From Streptomyces griseocarneus (GTDB lineage: Bacteria; Actinomycetota; Actinomycetes; Streptomycetales; Streptomycetaceae): a DNA stretch of 64,000 nucleotides. Below, in pieces: positions 34,475 through 42,470 of the stretch; position 1 is the first letter of the stretch; every line of letters starts with the position of its first letter. The translations under genes and the position numbers were made by a program. The stretch covers positions 62,001 to 126,000 of the forward strand of contig NZ_BNBL01000011.1 of NCBI RefSeq assembly GCF_014655595.1, written 5' to 3'. The notes below the pieces were generated by a model that worked only from the letters and a program-made list of their open reading frames with translations, made no database searches and was not told the DNA's origin.

Positions 34475-35854
34475 CTACCCAGCAGGCTGATCGTCCGGGA
34501 CCCAGTTGCCGTGGAGGCCGAGCGGGACCCGGGCGGGCAGGTGGATGCGGGCGATCGGCGGGCCCGTGAAGTCCTGGGACGAGAGGATCACCAGGTCCGC
34601 GGCGCCGCGCTCCGGGTTGTGCACGTAGGCCATGACGTAGCCGTCGTCCTCCGCCGTGGGTGACTCGGCGGGGACGAACACCCCCTCGCCGACCGCTGCG
34701 TGGCGCCCGAACTCGTGCGCCTCGGTGGTGCCGCGCACCAGGTCGTGCTTGAGCAGCGCGCTACTGAAGCCCTCGTCCGGCCGCTGGTCCTCGGGCCCGG
34801 CGGGCGGTGCGTAGAGCTCGACGGCGGCGGCGTAGCCGTACCGGTACGGGCTGCCGGTGAAGCGGGGGTTGAGGCGGGGGAATTCCTGGGTTCGGTCGTC
34901 CAGCCGTTCCTCGCGGATGGTGCCGGCCGCCAGGTCGATGGTCCACCGGTCGAGTGTGGGGCGGCTGGTGCCGAAGTCCCGGATGTTGAAGCCCTCGGGG
35001 TGGCGGATGATGTCGACGACGGTCTTCGTGCCGTCCTCGTAGGCGTTGAGGGTGTGGCCGACCAGGCTCGGCGAGACCTCGAACCAGCGCACCTCACCGC
35101 CCTCGCGCGGCATCACGCCGACCCGGGCCGGGTGGGTGTCGTCCCAGACGAAGGGCACTCCGGTGGCAAGGTGGGCCGCGCTGAAGACCACGGGTGCGTC
35201 GAACAGGATGACGTGGCGAGCGGTCAACGCGAAGTCGTGCATGTACGGGTTGCCGGGTGCCGGGACGGTGGTGGCGCGCAGTACGGCGCCAGTGGCGTCC
35301 ATCACGATGTGCTGGACGTGCTCGGAGCCGTAACGGAAGGCGAGCGAGTGCAGCTCGCGGGTGTGCGGGTCGAAGACGGAGTGGGCGTTGGCGTTGTAGC
35401 CCTCGGGCGTCGCGCCGAGGTCACACGGGCCGACCGTGTCCAGCTCGTAGGTGAGTTCGTATGGCTTCAGCCCTCCCTCGATGAGGGCGAACGTGCGTCC
35501 GGCCAACCCCGCCACCTGGACGTTCGGGGCGAAGTCCATCCGCTCGTCCACGACGGTGCCGCGGCGCGGTTCGCTGAGGCGGTCGGCGACGGAGGCGGAG
35601 CGGACCCAGCGGTTGCGGTACCACTCGGCGTGACCGTCGCGGATGCGCACGCCGTGCACCATGCCCTCGCCGAGGGTCCAGATGTGCGCGGCCGCATCCT
35701 CGATGCCCAGCGGGTTGGGGCCGGTGCGTAAGTAGCGGCCGCTGAGGTGGGCCGGTATCCGGCCGGTGACGGGCAGATCGTAGGCGGTGGTCTCCTCGGT
35801 GACGGGTGCGAAGTTCCCCGACAGATAGCGGTTGGCGATTCTTGGCGTCGTCAT
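34475..35854 (-). CDS. carotenoid cleavage oxygenase (RPE65/CCO family)
   Basis: A 459-residue seven-bladed-propeller iron enzyme. The opening YLSGNFAPVTEE and RYLRTGPNPLG are family signatures. The four iron-ligand histidines are visible in NAHSVF, YMHDFAL, VGHTLNAYEDG and GLHGNWVPD. It should cleave a polyene double bond of a carotenoid, apocarotenoid or stilbenoid. The gene is translationally coupled to the TetR gene upstream (ATGA, 35851-35854), so it is probably under that repressor. No carotenoid synthesis genes such as crtB or crtI are in the window; only a GGPP-type synthase is nearby. Confidence 0.9.
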   Translation of the reverse strand: MTTPRIANRYLSGNFAPVTEETTAYDLPVTGRIPAHLSGRYLRTGPNPLGIEDAAAHIWTLGEGMVHGVRIRDGHAEWYRNRWVRSASVADRLSEPRRGTVVDERMDFAPNVQVAGLAGRTFALIEGGLKPYELTYELDTVGPCDLGATPEGYNANAHSVFDPHTRELHSLAFRYGSEHVQHIVMDATGAVLRATTVPAPGNPYMHDFALTARHVILFDAPVVFSAAHLATGVPFVWDDTHPARVGVMPREGGEVRWFEVSPSLVGHTLNAYEDGTKTVVDIIRHPEGFNIRDFGTSRPTLDRWTIDLAAGTIREERLDDRTQEFPRLNPRFTGSPYRYGYAAAVELYAPPAGPEDQRPDEGFSSALLKHDLVRGTTEAHEFGRHAAVGEGVFVPAESPTAEDDGYVMAYVHNPERGAADLVILSSQDFTGPPIARIHLPARVPLGLHGNWVPDDQPAG

Positions 35855-36492
35855 GCGGTTCGTCCTTGATCCGTGGTGGGTTCCGGCTGGGCAAGGAAGG
35901 CCTGGCCCACGGCGGTCATCAGCGTTTCGTAGCGGCGGGCGGCGGTGTCCGGCGGGAAGTGTCCGGCGATTTCGAGGCTCACGGCTCCGTGCGCGGCGGC
36001 CCAGAGGAGCTTCGAGATCTCGTGGGCGTCGCCGGGCCGGAAGACGCCGGCCTCGATGCAGGCGGCGACCGCCTCGGTGGAGGTGTCGAAGGCGGAGGCC
36101 GCCACGGCGAGGGACTCGGCGCTCGGACGGTAGCCGGGGATGACCTGTTCGAACATGACCCGGTAGTAGGCGGGCTCAGCCAGCGCGCGCTCCCGGTAGG
36201 CGGTGCCGAGTCTGTTGAGGTGGGACAACGGGTCGGTCGTGCACGGGACTTGCTGCTGCGCCCGGCGCAGCCGTGTGAATCCCTCCCGGTACAGGGCGTC
36301 GGCGAGGCCGTCCTTCCCGCCGAACATGGTGTAGAGGACCTTGGTCGAGGTGCCGATCTCGGCGGCGATCCGCCGTATCGTCAGCGCGGAGATCCCCTCT
36401 TCGACCAGCAGTTTTATGGCGCAGTCGAGGACGGCGGTACGCGCGGCCTCCTGGCCGCTGCGCAGGGCGTCCTGATAGATCGTGCTGCTCAT
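35851..36492 (-). CDS. TetR-family repressor
   Basis: A 213-residue regulator. The N-terminal three-helix DNA-binding domain is TAVLDCAIKLLVEEGISALTIRRIAAEIGTSTKVLYTMFGGKDGL; the C-terminal ligand domain matches a common actinomycete TetR_C form (SRLNTAYRERAL-like). ATG 36492 is used; the frame extends three codons to a TTG. No ribosome site is seen, so the mRNA may be leaderless. A perfect operator-like dyad lies 20 bases upstream with an extra half site at 36494-36500 abutting the start. It is coupled to the carotenoid oxygenase gene. Confidence 0.9.
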   Translation of the reverse strand: MSSTIYQDALRSGQEAARTAVLDCAIKLLVEEGISALTIRRIAAEIGTSTKVLYTMFGGKDGLADALYREGFTRLRRAQQQVPCTTDPLSHLNRLGTAYRERALAEPAYYRVMFEQVIPGYRPSAESLAVAASAFDTSTEAVAACIEAGVFRPGDAHEISKLLWAAAHGAVSLEIAGHFPPDTAARRYETLMTAVGQAFLAQPEPTTDQGRTA

Positions 36493-36512
36493 GGGTAACA
36501 ATGTAGCTCACA

Positions 36513-36527
36513 GGTAACACTGTTACC
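36513..36527. promoter_or_regulatory. TetR operator-like palindrome
   Basis: GGTAACA-C-TGTTACC is a perfect 7-1-7 palindrome upstream of the TetR/carotenoid-oxygenase pair. A further GGTAACA half site lies at 36494-36500, ending next to the start codon. The spacing and position fit an autoregulated TetR operator. Confidence 0.7.
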
Positions 36528-36598
36528 GCCTGGCGCCCGACCCGTCCTGCTGCCAGATACCTACGTCGCCCCCTGGCAGCAGGACATCGTCCGTCAGC

Positions 36599-38233
36599 TC
36601 ACGCCTCAGGGGCTCCGGTCTCCGTCAGCCGGCCGTCGGCCAGCCGCAGCCACCGGTTCACGCCGATCTCGTGGAGGAACCGCTCGTCGTGGCTGACCAC
36701 CACGAAGGCCCCCTGGTACGAGTTCAGAGCGCTCTCCAACTGGCCCGTGCTGACCAGGTCGAGGTTGTTGGTCGGCTCGTCCAGGAGCAGTAGATGCGGG
36801 GCCGGTTCGGCGCACAGTACGCAGGCCAGGGTGGCGCGCAGCCGCTCGCCGCCGGAGAGCACCGAGACGGGCAGATGGGCGCGACCACCACGGAAGAGGA
36901 AGCGGGCGAGCAGGTTCATCCGTTCCGACTCCGGCCGCTCCGGGGCGTAGTCGGCGAAGTTTTCGGCGACCGTACGGTGTGGGTCCAGAAGGTCGAGGCG
37001 CTGCGAGAGGTAGGCGATGCGCCCGTCGGCCCGCTTGATCTCGCCGTTCTCGGGGGCCAGGTCGCCGTTGAGCAGACGCAGCAGGGTGCTCTTCCCGGCG
37101 CCGTTGGGGCCGGTCAGCGCGATGCGTTCCGGTCCCCGGATCGTCAGGTCGACGCCGTGGCCGGCGAAGACGTTCTTGTCGCCGAGTCGGACGCGGAGCT
37201 GTTCGCCGGAGAACAGGTTGCGTCCGGTGGGCACGTTGGTGGCGGGCAGGTCCAGCGTGATGCGCTGCTCCTCGCGCAGTGCGCGTCCGGCCTCGTCCAG
37301 CCGGGCCTTCGCTTCGTCGATCCGGCCGGCGTGCATCTGGCCGGCCCGTCCGGCGGACTCCTGCGCGCCGCGCTTCATGGTGCCGGCGAAGATGCGCGGC
37401 AGTCCGGCGTTCTTCAGGTTGCGGGCGGCGTTGCTCTGCCGGCGTTCGGCGCGTTCGCGGGCCAGCTGCATCTCCCGTTTCTCCCGCTTCAGCTCCTGTT
37501 CGGCGTTGCGGACGTTCTTCTCGGCGACCTCCTGCTCGGCCCGGACGGCCTCCTCGTACGCGGTGAAGTTCCCGCTGAGGATGCGCAGTTCGCCGCGGTC
37601 GAGTTCGGCGATGCGGTCCATGCGGTCGAGCAGGGCACGGTCGTGGCTGACCAGGAACAGGCAGCCGTTGAAGTCCGCCAGCACGTCGTAGAGCTTGTGC
37701 CGGGCCTCGAGGTCGAGGTTGTTGGTGGGCTCGTCGAGCAGCAGCACGTCGGGCCGCTTCAGCAGTTGGGCCGCGAGACCGAGGGAGACGACCTGGCCGC
37801 CGCTGAGGGTGTTCAGAGTGCGGTCCAGCGTGAGGTCGGCCAGGCCGAGACGGTCCAGCTGGGCGCGGGTGCGTTCCTCGACGTCCCAGTCGTCGCCGAT
37901 GGTGGTGAAGTGCTTCTCGTCGACGTCCCCGGACTCCACGGCGTCGATGGCCCGGATGATCGCGGCGACGCCCAGCACCTCGGCCACGGTGAGATCGCCG
38001 GTCAGGGGGAGGCTCTGCGGAAGGTAGCCGAGGGGACCGGCCATGGAGACCGACCCGGTGCCGGGCCGCAGGTCACCGGCGATGAGCTTGAGCAGGGTGC
38101 TCTTGCCGGTGCCGTTGGGTGCGACGAGGCCGGTGCGGCCGGAGCCGAGGGTGAAGGACAGGCCCTGGAAGACACGAGTGCCGTCGGGCCAGGTGAAGGA
38201 CAGGTTCGAGCAGACGACGGAAACGCCGGACAT
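36599..38233 (-). CDS. ABC-F ribosomal-protection ATPase
   Basis: A 544-residue protein with two ABC domains and no membrane segments. Domain 1 has Walker A APNGTGKST, signature TLSGGQVVSLGLA and LLLDEPTNNLD; domain 2 has TGPNGAGKST, LSGGERLRATLA and LLLDEPTNNLD. The long charged linker (AEKNVRNAEQELKREKREMQLARERAERRQ) is the P-site tRNA interaction motif of ABC-F proteins. Such proteins dislodge ribosome-targeting antibiotics. ATG 38233 follows AAGAGG. A 230-base leader holds a 9-codon reading frame and mutually exclusive hairpins. It is divergent from the lasso-peptide genes and could be their self-resistance gene. Confidence 0.9.
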   Translation of the reverse strand: MSGVSVVCSNLSFTWPDGTRVFQGLSFTLGSGRTGLVAPNGTGKSTLLKLIAGDLRPGTGSVSMAGPLGYLPQSLPLTGDLTVAEVLGVAAIIRAIDAVESGDVDEKHFTTIGDDWDVEERTRAQLDRLGLADLTLDRTLNTLSGGQVVSLGLAAQLLKRPDVLLLDEPTNNLDLEARHKLYDVLADFNGCLFLVSHDRALLDRMDRIAELDRGELRILSGNFTAYEEAVRAEQEVAEKNVRNAEQELKREKREMQLARERAERRQSNAARNLKNAGLPRIFAGTMKRGAQESAGRAGQMHAGRIDEAKARLDEAGRALREEQRITLDLPATNVPTGRNLFSGEQLRVRLGDKNVFAGHGVDLTIRGPERIALTGPNGAGKSTLLRLLNGDLAPENGEIKRADGRIAYLSQRLDLLDPHRTVAENFADYAPERPESERMNLLARFLFRGGRAHLPVSVLSGGERLRATLACVLCAEPAPHLLLLDEPTNNLDLVSTGQLESALNSYQGAFVVVSHDERFLHEIGVNRWLRLADGRLTETGAPEA

Positions 38234-38325
38234 GGAGGTGACCTCTTGAGGAAGGAGGCAGGAATGACACTTCTGCCTCGACAGCAGACAAGGGAACGCA
38301 GAGACGACAACGAAGCCACGACGAC

Positions 38326-38375
38326 GGTGCTTTCGCGCACCGGCCGGTGGCCTGTCGGGTCCGGGTGTCACCCGG
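38326..38375 (-). promoter_or_regulatory. leader hairpins of the ABC-F gene (candidate attenuator)
   Basis: Three inverted repeats lie in the transcribed leader. CCGGGTG-T-CACCCGG (38361-38375) covers the stop of the leader peptide. CACCGGCCGGTG (38338-38349) and GGTGC-TTTCGC-GCACC (38326-38341) overlap each other, so they cannot form together. This is the usual design of ribosome-stalling attenuators of ABC-F genes. No T-rich terminator is evident, so the control could be translational. Sequences are given in plus-strand sense. Confidence 0.5.
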
Positions 38376-38397
38376 AGATGTCGTCGTCCATCACCAT
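38368..38397 (-). CDS. 9-residue leader peptide (uORF) of the ABC-F gene
   Basis: The frame encodes MVMDDDISG and a TGA stop. GAGGAG lies at 38407-38412, nine bases before the ATG, a better ribosome site than many full genes here have. Its stop codon falls inside the first leader hairpin. A drug-stalled ribosome on it would unmask or reshape the downstream leader; this function is inferred. Confidence 0.5.
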   Translation of the reverse strand: MVMDDDISG

Positions 38398-38732
38398 GTC
38401 TGGTGTCTCCTCAACACGTGATCAATGCTCGCGGCATTCTAACAACAAGGGCAGGAGGGTCGGAACAACTACCCCACCAGGAAGGTTGATTCCCCCGGCG
38501 CATGCCTCACAGAGCAGCCGTACAGCCTGGGCGGGGGCAGCGGAGGGCTGTGTCGAGCAGCGCAGGAGGCGGACGGCCCGGCGTCCCCATGCGCTCAGGC
38601 GTCGACTCCCCACTCTTTCGGACGGAATGTATCGCTACTGAGCGTAGTCCGGGAAGATCCGGGCACTCCCTCGCCAGGTGCAGATCCGCACTGAGTACTG
38701 AGCACTGAACACTGACAGCAGGGGGGTTCTTC
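38398..38732. other. divergent control region, ABC-F gene and lasso genes
   Basis: Between the ABC-F leader peptide and the lasso precursor I see no further gene. It should hold both promoters. A fourfold 7-bp repeat at its right end is listed separately. Confidence 0.6.
38688..38715. repeat. four tandem 7-bp repeats before the lasso precursor
   Basis: Units are GCACTGA, GTACTGA, GCACTGA and ACACTGA, contiguous and ending 17 bases before the precursor ATG, just ahead of its ribosome site. They would lie in the promoter or 5' leader. The 7-bp period differs from the 11-bp period of SARP heptamer sites. Confidence 0.85.
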
Positions 38733-38870
38733 ATGGAACAGCAGGAGCTGTACGAACCGCCGATGATGGTGGAGGTCGGTGACTTCGCCGATCTGACGCG
38801 AGGCGAGGCCACCGGGGCGCAGTACGAGGGCGGATTCCCTCCCTACGAGTGGTACCTGGGCCCCAGCTGA
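38733..38870 (+). CDS. lasso-peptide precursor
   Basis: A 45-residue precursor. The leader carries the RRE-recognised YxxP-x5-GDF pattern (YEPPMMVEVGDF, residues 7-18). The penultimate leader residue is Thr22, as the protease/cyclase pair requires (Thr at -2), giving cleavage after Arg23. The 22-residue core then starts with Gly24 and has Glu32 as core residue 9, so a 9-member ring GEATGAQYE with a Gly1-Glu9 isopeptide bond is predicted, followed by a 13-residue tail rich in Gly, Pro, Tyr and Trp. Core residues 1-9 contain no Cys, so it would be a class II lasso. AGGGGGG precedes the ATG. Confidence 0.85.
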   Translation: MEQQELYEPPMMVEVGDFADLTRGEATGAQYEGGFPPYEWYLGPS

Positions 38871-38888
38871 GGCCGGGGCCGTCAACTC

Positions 38889-40793
38889 ATGGCCGGTGAC
38901 GTGTGGTTCGCGATCCTGCCGGACGGTGAGTCGGGCTCGGCCGCCGCGCGACTCCTGCGCCCCTGGGCGACCGAGGCCATCGCTCACCACTCCGGCCGGC
39001 CGTGGCTGCTGGGCAGCTGGCCGGACGGCCATGTGACGGTGGGCACGGCAGGGGCGCGGCGACTGGCGGTGATCGGGCGCTGCCCGGTCACCCCCGGCGC
39101 GCTGTCCGCGCGTGCCGGCCAGGTCCGTGACCTCGCGGACGTGGAGCGGGCCGCCCAGGGCCTGACGGGCAGCTTTCATCTTCTGGTCTCGGTGGACGGC
39201 CGGGTCCGGGCCAGGGGCAGCGCATCCGGGGTGCGGCGGCTCTTCCACGCCCGCGTGGGCGGGGCGGTGCTGGCCGCCGACAGGTCGGACAGGCTCGCGT
39301 CGGCGACCGCGGGAACCGGAGAGGCGGCCGGGGCGGGCGTGGACGAGCGGCTGCTGGCTCTTCACCTGCTGGCCTCGCCTCCTCCGTATCCGCTGGACGA
39401 CCGATGCGTGTGGCTGGGCGTGCAGGGCCTGCGCCCCCATGACTGCCTGCTGATCGAGGCGGACGGGCGGGCCCGTACGCAGCGGTGGTGGAGCCCTCCG
39501 GAGCCGGAACTCACCCTGGAGCAGGGGGTGCCCGCCGTGCGCGAGGCGCTGACCGCCGCGGTGAGCGCCTGCATGGCCGGCGGCGGTACGGTGAGCTCGG
39601 ACCTGTCGGGAGGTCTGGATTCCACCAGCCTGTGCTTCCTGGCCGCCCGGGAGCAAGCCCGGGGGCGGCCGGGCGGGGCCCGGCTGGTGACCTTGCGCTG
39701 GCAGAGCCTCGACCCCGAGAACGACGACGCCACCTGGGCCGTACGCGCCACCGACATGCTCCCCGGCACCGAGCACGTGACGCCCTCACGCCACGAATGG
39801 CCTCTGTGGTACAGCGGCTTGACGGCTCTGACCGGCAGCAGATCCCCACCGACGAACCGGGCCCCTGGGTGCGCGACAGCTCCAGAATCGCGACGATCGC
39901 CCAGCTGATGACCGGCCGGGGGTCGCGCCTGCACATGATGGGTGGCGGCGGGGACGAACTGTTCTCCGCACTTCCCCCGCACCTGCACGACCACGTCCGA
40001 AGTCACCCGCTGGCGGCGTTCACCCGCATCCGCACGCACCGCGCCTCCCAGCACTGGCCTTTGTGGCCGCTGCTGCGCCAACTCGCCGACCGCAGGACGT
40101 TCGGCCAGTGGCTGGCAGCCTGGGCGGACAGCCTCACCGAACCGGAGCCCCCTCCCACCGCACCAGGCCGCCGCGCCCCCTCGACGGCATGGGGCGTGGA
40201 CCTGCGCATGCCCTCATGGGCAACCCCCGACGCGGTCCGGGCCGTGCAGAGCCTGCTCCGCGAGGTCGCCGAGGCCGCCGAGGCCCTCGCACCCCGACGG
40301 GGACAGCACGCGGCGCTCACGTGCGTACAGGCCGGTGGACGCGGCGTCCGCCAGCTGGACCACGTCTTCTCCCGCAAGGGGCTGGCGTACGCCGCGCCCT
40401 ACCTTGACGACAGCGTGCTCGAGGCGGCGCTTGCCATCCGCGTGCCCGAACGCAGCACGCCCGGCCGGTACAAGCCGGTACTCGCCGCCGCGATGGACGG
40501 AATCGTCCCCGACTCCGTCCTGCAACAGCGCACCAAAGGCGAATACAGCGTCGACTTCCACATCAGCCTGCGCCACAACCGGGCCGCGCTGGTGGAGCTG
40601 TTCGACGACTCACAGCTCGCCCGCGCCGGGCTGATCGACACGGCAGCCATCCGCACGAATCTGCTCGGGGTCCACCCCACCCCGGACGCACTGCGCTCCC
40701 TAGGCCCCAGCCTGGGCAGCGAAAATCTGGCTCCGCTCTCATGCCGCGGGCACCCGCCCACCGAGCACCGCGACCACCGGAGGAGCGTTGTGA
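38889..40793 (+). pseudogene. lasso-peptide cyclase (asparagine-synthase-like), frameshifted twice
   Basis: The ATP-dependent macrolactam synthetase of lasso biosynthesis. The first frame, from ATG 38889, gives the glutaminase-like N-terminal domain and the PP-loop DLSGGLDSTS near residue 240. At about 39821 one G appears to be missing (GGCTTG-ACGGC); the next frame continues DGSDRQQIPTDEPGPWVRDSSR and holds GGGGDELF. At about 40722 an AAAA run seems to have one extra A; removing it restores the first frame, IWLRSHAAG to GGAL-stop, ending in a GTGA overlap with the RRE gene. With both repaired it reads 634 residues. Either a young pseudogene or two sequence errors. Confidence 0.8.
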
Positions 40794-41053
40794 GCCTCGC
40801 CCTGCGTCATGACGTCTGCGCGATGGACACCGAGGACGGCATGGTGCTGCTCGACAAGGTCACCGGCCGGTACTGGCAGCTCAACGGCACGGCGACCCTC
40901 ATCCTGCGCACCCTGCTCGGCGGCGCCGCACCGCCCGACACGGCGTGCAGGCTCCGCGAGGTCTACCCCCAGCTCACCGCCGAACGCTCCCTCAGCGACA
41001 CGGCTGCGGTCATCGGCGCCCTGTTCGAGGCCCGGCTGGTGGTGCCCGCATGA
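40790..41053 (+). CDS. lasso-peptide RRE protein (PqqD-like, B1)
   Basis: An 87-residue PqqD-like RiPP recognition element that binds the precursor leader and brings it to the protease. VCAMDTEDGMVLLDKVTGRYWQLNGTATLILRTLLGG is the winged-helix core. The GTG start has GGAGGA before it and lies in the GTGA overlap with the repaired cyclase. As the sequence stands, the shifted cyclase frame reads straight into this gene without a stop, which would give an accidental cyclase-RRE fusion. It ends in an ATGA overlap with the protease gene. Confidence 0.85.
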   Translation: MSLALRHDVCAMDTEDGMVLLDKVTGRYWQLNGTATLILRTLLGGAAPPDTACRLREVYPQLTAERSLSDTAAVIGALFEARLVVPA

Positions 41054-41478
41054 GCCAGCCGATGGTGCCGGCGGCCCGCGATCGCCTGGCACTGCACCGC
41101 CGTCCCCCGGCACTCCTGGCCACCGCCGCCGCCCGGCTGCTCGTCGCGCTCAAGCCCCACCGCATCCGTCGCGTGCTGTCGCTGGTCCGGCGCGGGGCCG
41201 CCCCCGCCACAGCGGAGCAGGCCCTCACCGCGCGCCGGGCAGTCGTCGCGGTGAGCGCGCGGTGCGCCGGGGAGGGCTGCCTGCAGCGCTCCGTGGCCAC
41301 CGCACTGCTGTGCCGGATGCGCGGCGTCTGGCCGGACTGGTGCACGGGAGTACGCACCGCGCCCTTCCGCGCCCACGCCTGGGTGGAGGTCGACGGCCAC
41401 CCGGTCGGCGAGCCACCCCTTGCGGGCCGCTACCACCGGATGATGGTCGTACCGAGCCTGCCAGGGAAGCGGCTCTGA
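41050..41478 (+). CDS. lasso-peptide leader protease (transglutaminase-like, B2)
   Basis: A 142-residue cysteine protease that removes the precursor leader. GCLQRSVATALLCRM has the catalytic Cys; FRAHAWVEVDGHPVGEP has the His and the following strand with the acidic partner region. All family landmarks are present and the length is normal. ATG 41050 overlaps the RRE stop. No dedicated lasso ABC transporter (D gene) follows; the next gene is an unrelated hydrolase. Confidence 0.85.
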   Translation: MSQPMVPAARDRLALHRRPPALLATAAARLLVALKPHRIRRVLSLVRRGAAPATAEQALTARRAVVAVSARCAGEGCLQRSVATALLCRMRGVWPDWCTGVRTAPFRAHAWVEVDGHPVGEPPLAGRYHRMMVVPSLPGKRL

Positions 41479-41605
41479 CCGGCGCGGGTCAGAAGTATTC
41501 GTTGTTCCGCTCGTACTGCGTTGCACCGCACGTGCGCACTGCGCGTTCGATGAAGATCTTTAATCCGGTGTTCGAAATGCTGCGTGCCACCTACAGTGAA
41601 CCCCA

Positions 41606-42466
41606 ATGACACTCCTACATGTTCATGACTACGGGGGCGACGGCCCTCAACTGGTTCTCCTGCACGGTTTCGGTCGGTCGTTCGCCGACTGGGACGCCTC
41701 GGCCACCGTGCTCACCGCCGGGCACCGTGTCCTCGGCGTCGACCTTCCCGGGCACGGCCGCTCGCCCGGCATCTCCCCCTGGAACATCCCCACCGTGGTG
41801 CAGCACGTCGCGGACACGCTCGACGCGCACGGCGTGCCGGAAGCCGTTGTGGTGGGCCATTCCCTCGGCGGACTGATCGCGGTCGAGTACGCCCGGGCGA
41901 ACCCGGACCGTGCCCGTGCCCGTGCCGCCGTGAATCTCGACGGCTTCTGGTGGGGACGCGAGTACCCCGGCGCTGAACGGGTGACTGAGGGGCTTCTGGC
42001 ATCGGCCGGGGCCATCGCGCCACCCGAGTACATCGAAGAACAGGTCATCAAATCCGGCCGGTTCGGGATTCCCGCCGACCGTGCGGAGGACGCTGCCCGC
42101 GCGGCCGCACACCCGTTGCCCAACGGCAAGTGGCAGACGCTGCCGGAACGGGCGGCGGCGCTGGAGATCCTCGACGAACTCCACAGGATCGGCGCGCCCG
42201 GTGTCACCACCTGGCTGGACGGGGTAGACCGCCCGCTGCTGCTGGTGCAAGCCGGCCGACAGCTACCGCCTGCGCCTGGCATGGAGTGGTTCGGCGAATT
42301 CAACGCCCGGTTCGCACGAGGGGTCTCCGACGAGCTGGCCGCGCTTTCCCGCACCCGGCCGACGATCACCGTCAACCGGATTGACGCCACCCACCTCATG
42401 AACCTGGAAGCTCCAGAGGCGGTGGCGACGCTGGTCACCGGGTTCGTTCGAGGACTGCCCGCGTGA
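41606..42466 (+). CDS. alpha/beta-hydrolase-fold protein
   Basis: A 286-residue hydrolase. The oxyanion region is LLHGFGRSFADW, the nucleophile elbow VVGHSLGG (Ser about residue 88) and the catalytic His lies in DATHLMNLE near the C terminus. The acid is probably in the strand before LLLVQAG, but I cannot assign it. TACAGT lies 7 bases before ATG 41606 and there is no ribosome site, suggesting a leaderless mRNA. 127 bases after the lasso protease, so probably its own unit. Substrate unknown. Confidence 0.85.
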   Translation: MTLLHVHDYGGDGPQLVLLHGFGRSFADWDASATVLTAGHRVLGVDLPGHGRSPGISPWNIPTVVQHVADTLDAHGVPEAVVVGHSLGGLIAVEYARANPDRARARAAVNLDGFWWGREYPGAERVTEGLLASAGAIAPPEYIEEQVIKSGRFGIPADRAEDAARAAAHPLPNGKWQTLPERAAALEILDELHRIGAPGVTTWLDGVDRPLLLVQAGRQLPPAPGMEWFGEFNARFARGVSDELAALSRTRPTITVNRIDATHLMNLEAPEAVATLVTGFVRGLPA

Positions 42467-42470
42467 AGAA

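Noticed and set aside
38233..38371. Extended N terminus for the ABC-F protein from an upstream ATG at 38371
   Set aside because: The extension is basic, Cys-containing and unlike ABC-F proteins; it overlaps leader hairpins, and ATG 38233 has a ribosome site.
38733..38870. Alternative lasso core starting at Ala29 (after Thr27-Gly28)
   Set aside because: That core would have no Asp/Glu at ring positions 7-9, whereas cleavage after Arg23 gives Gly1 and Glu9.
39485..41053. A natural cyclase-RRE fusion protein
   Set aside because: The fused frame lacks the cyclase N terminus and PP-loop frame continuity; two single-base corrections give separate canonical genes with a GTGA overlap.
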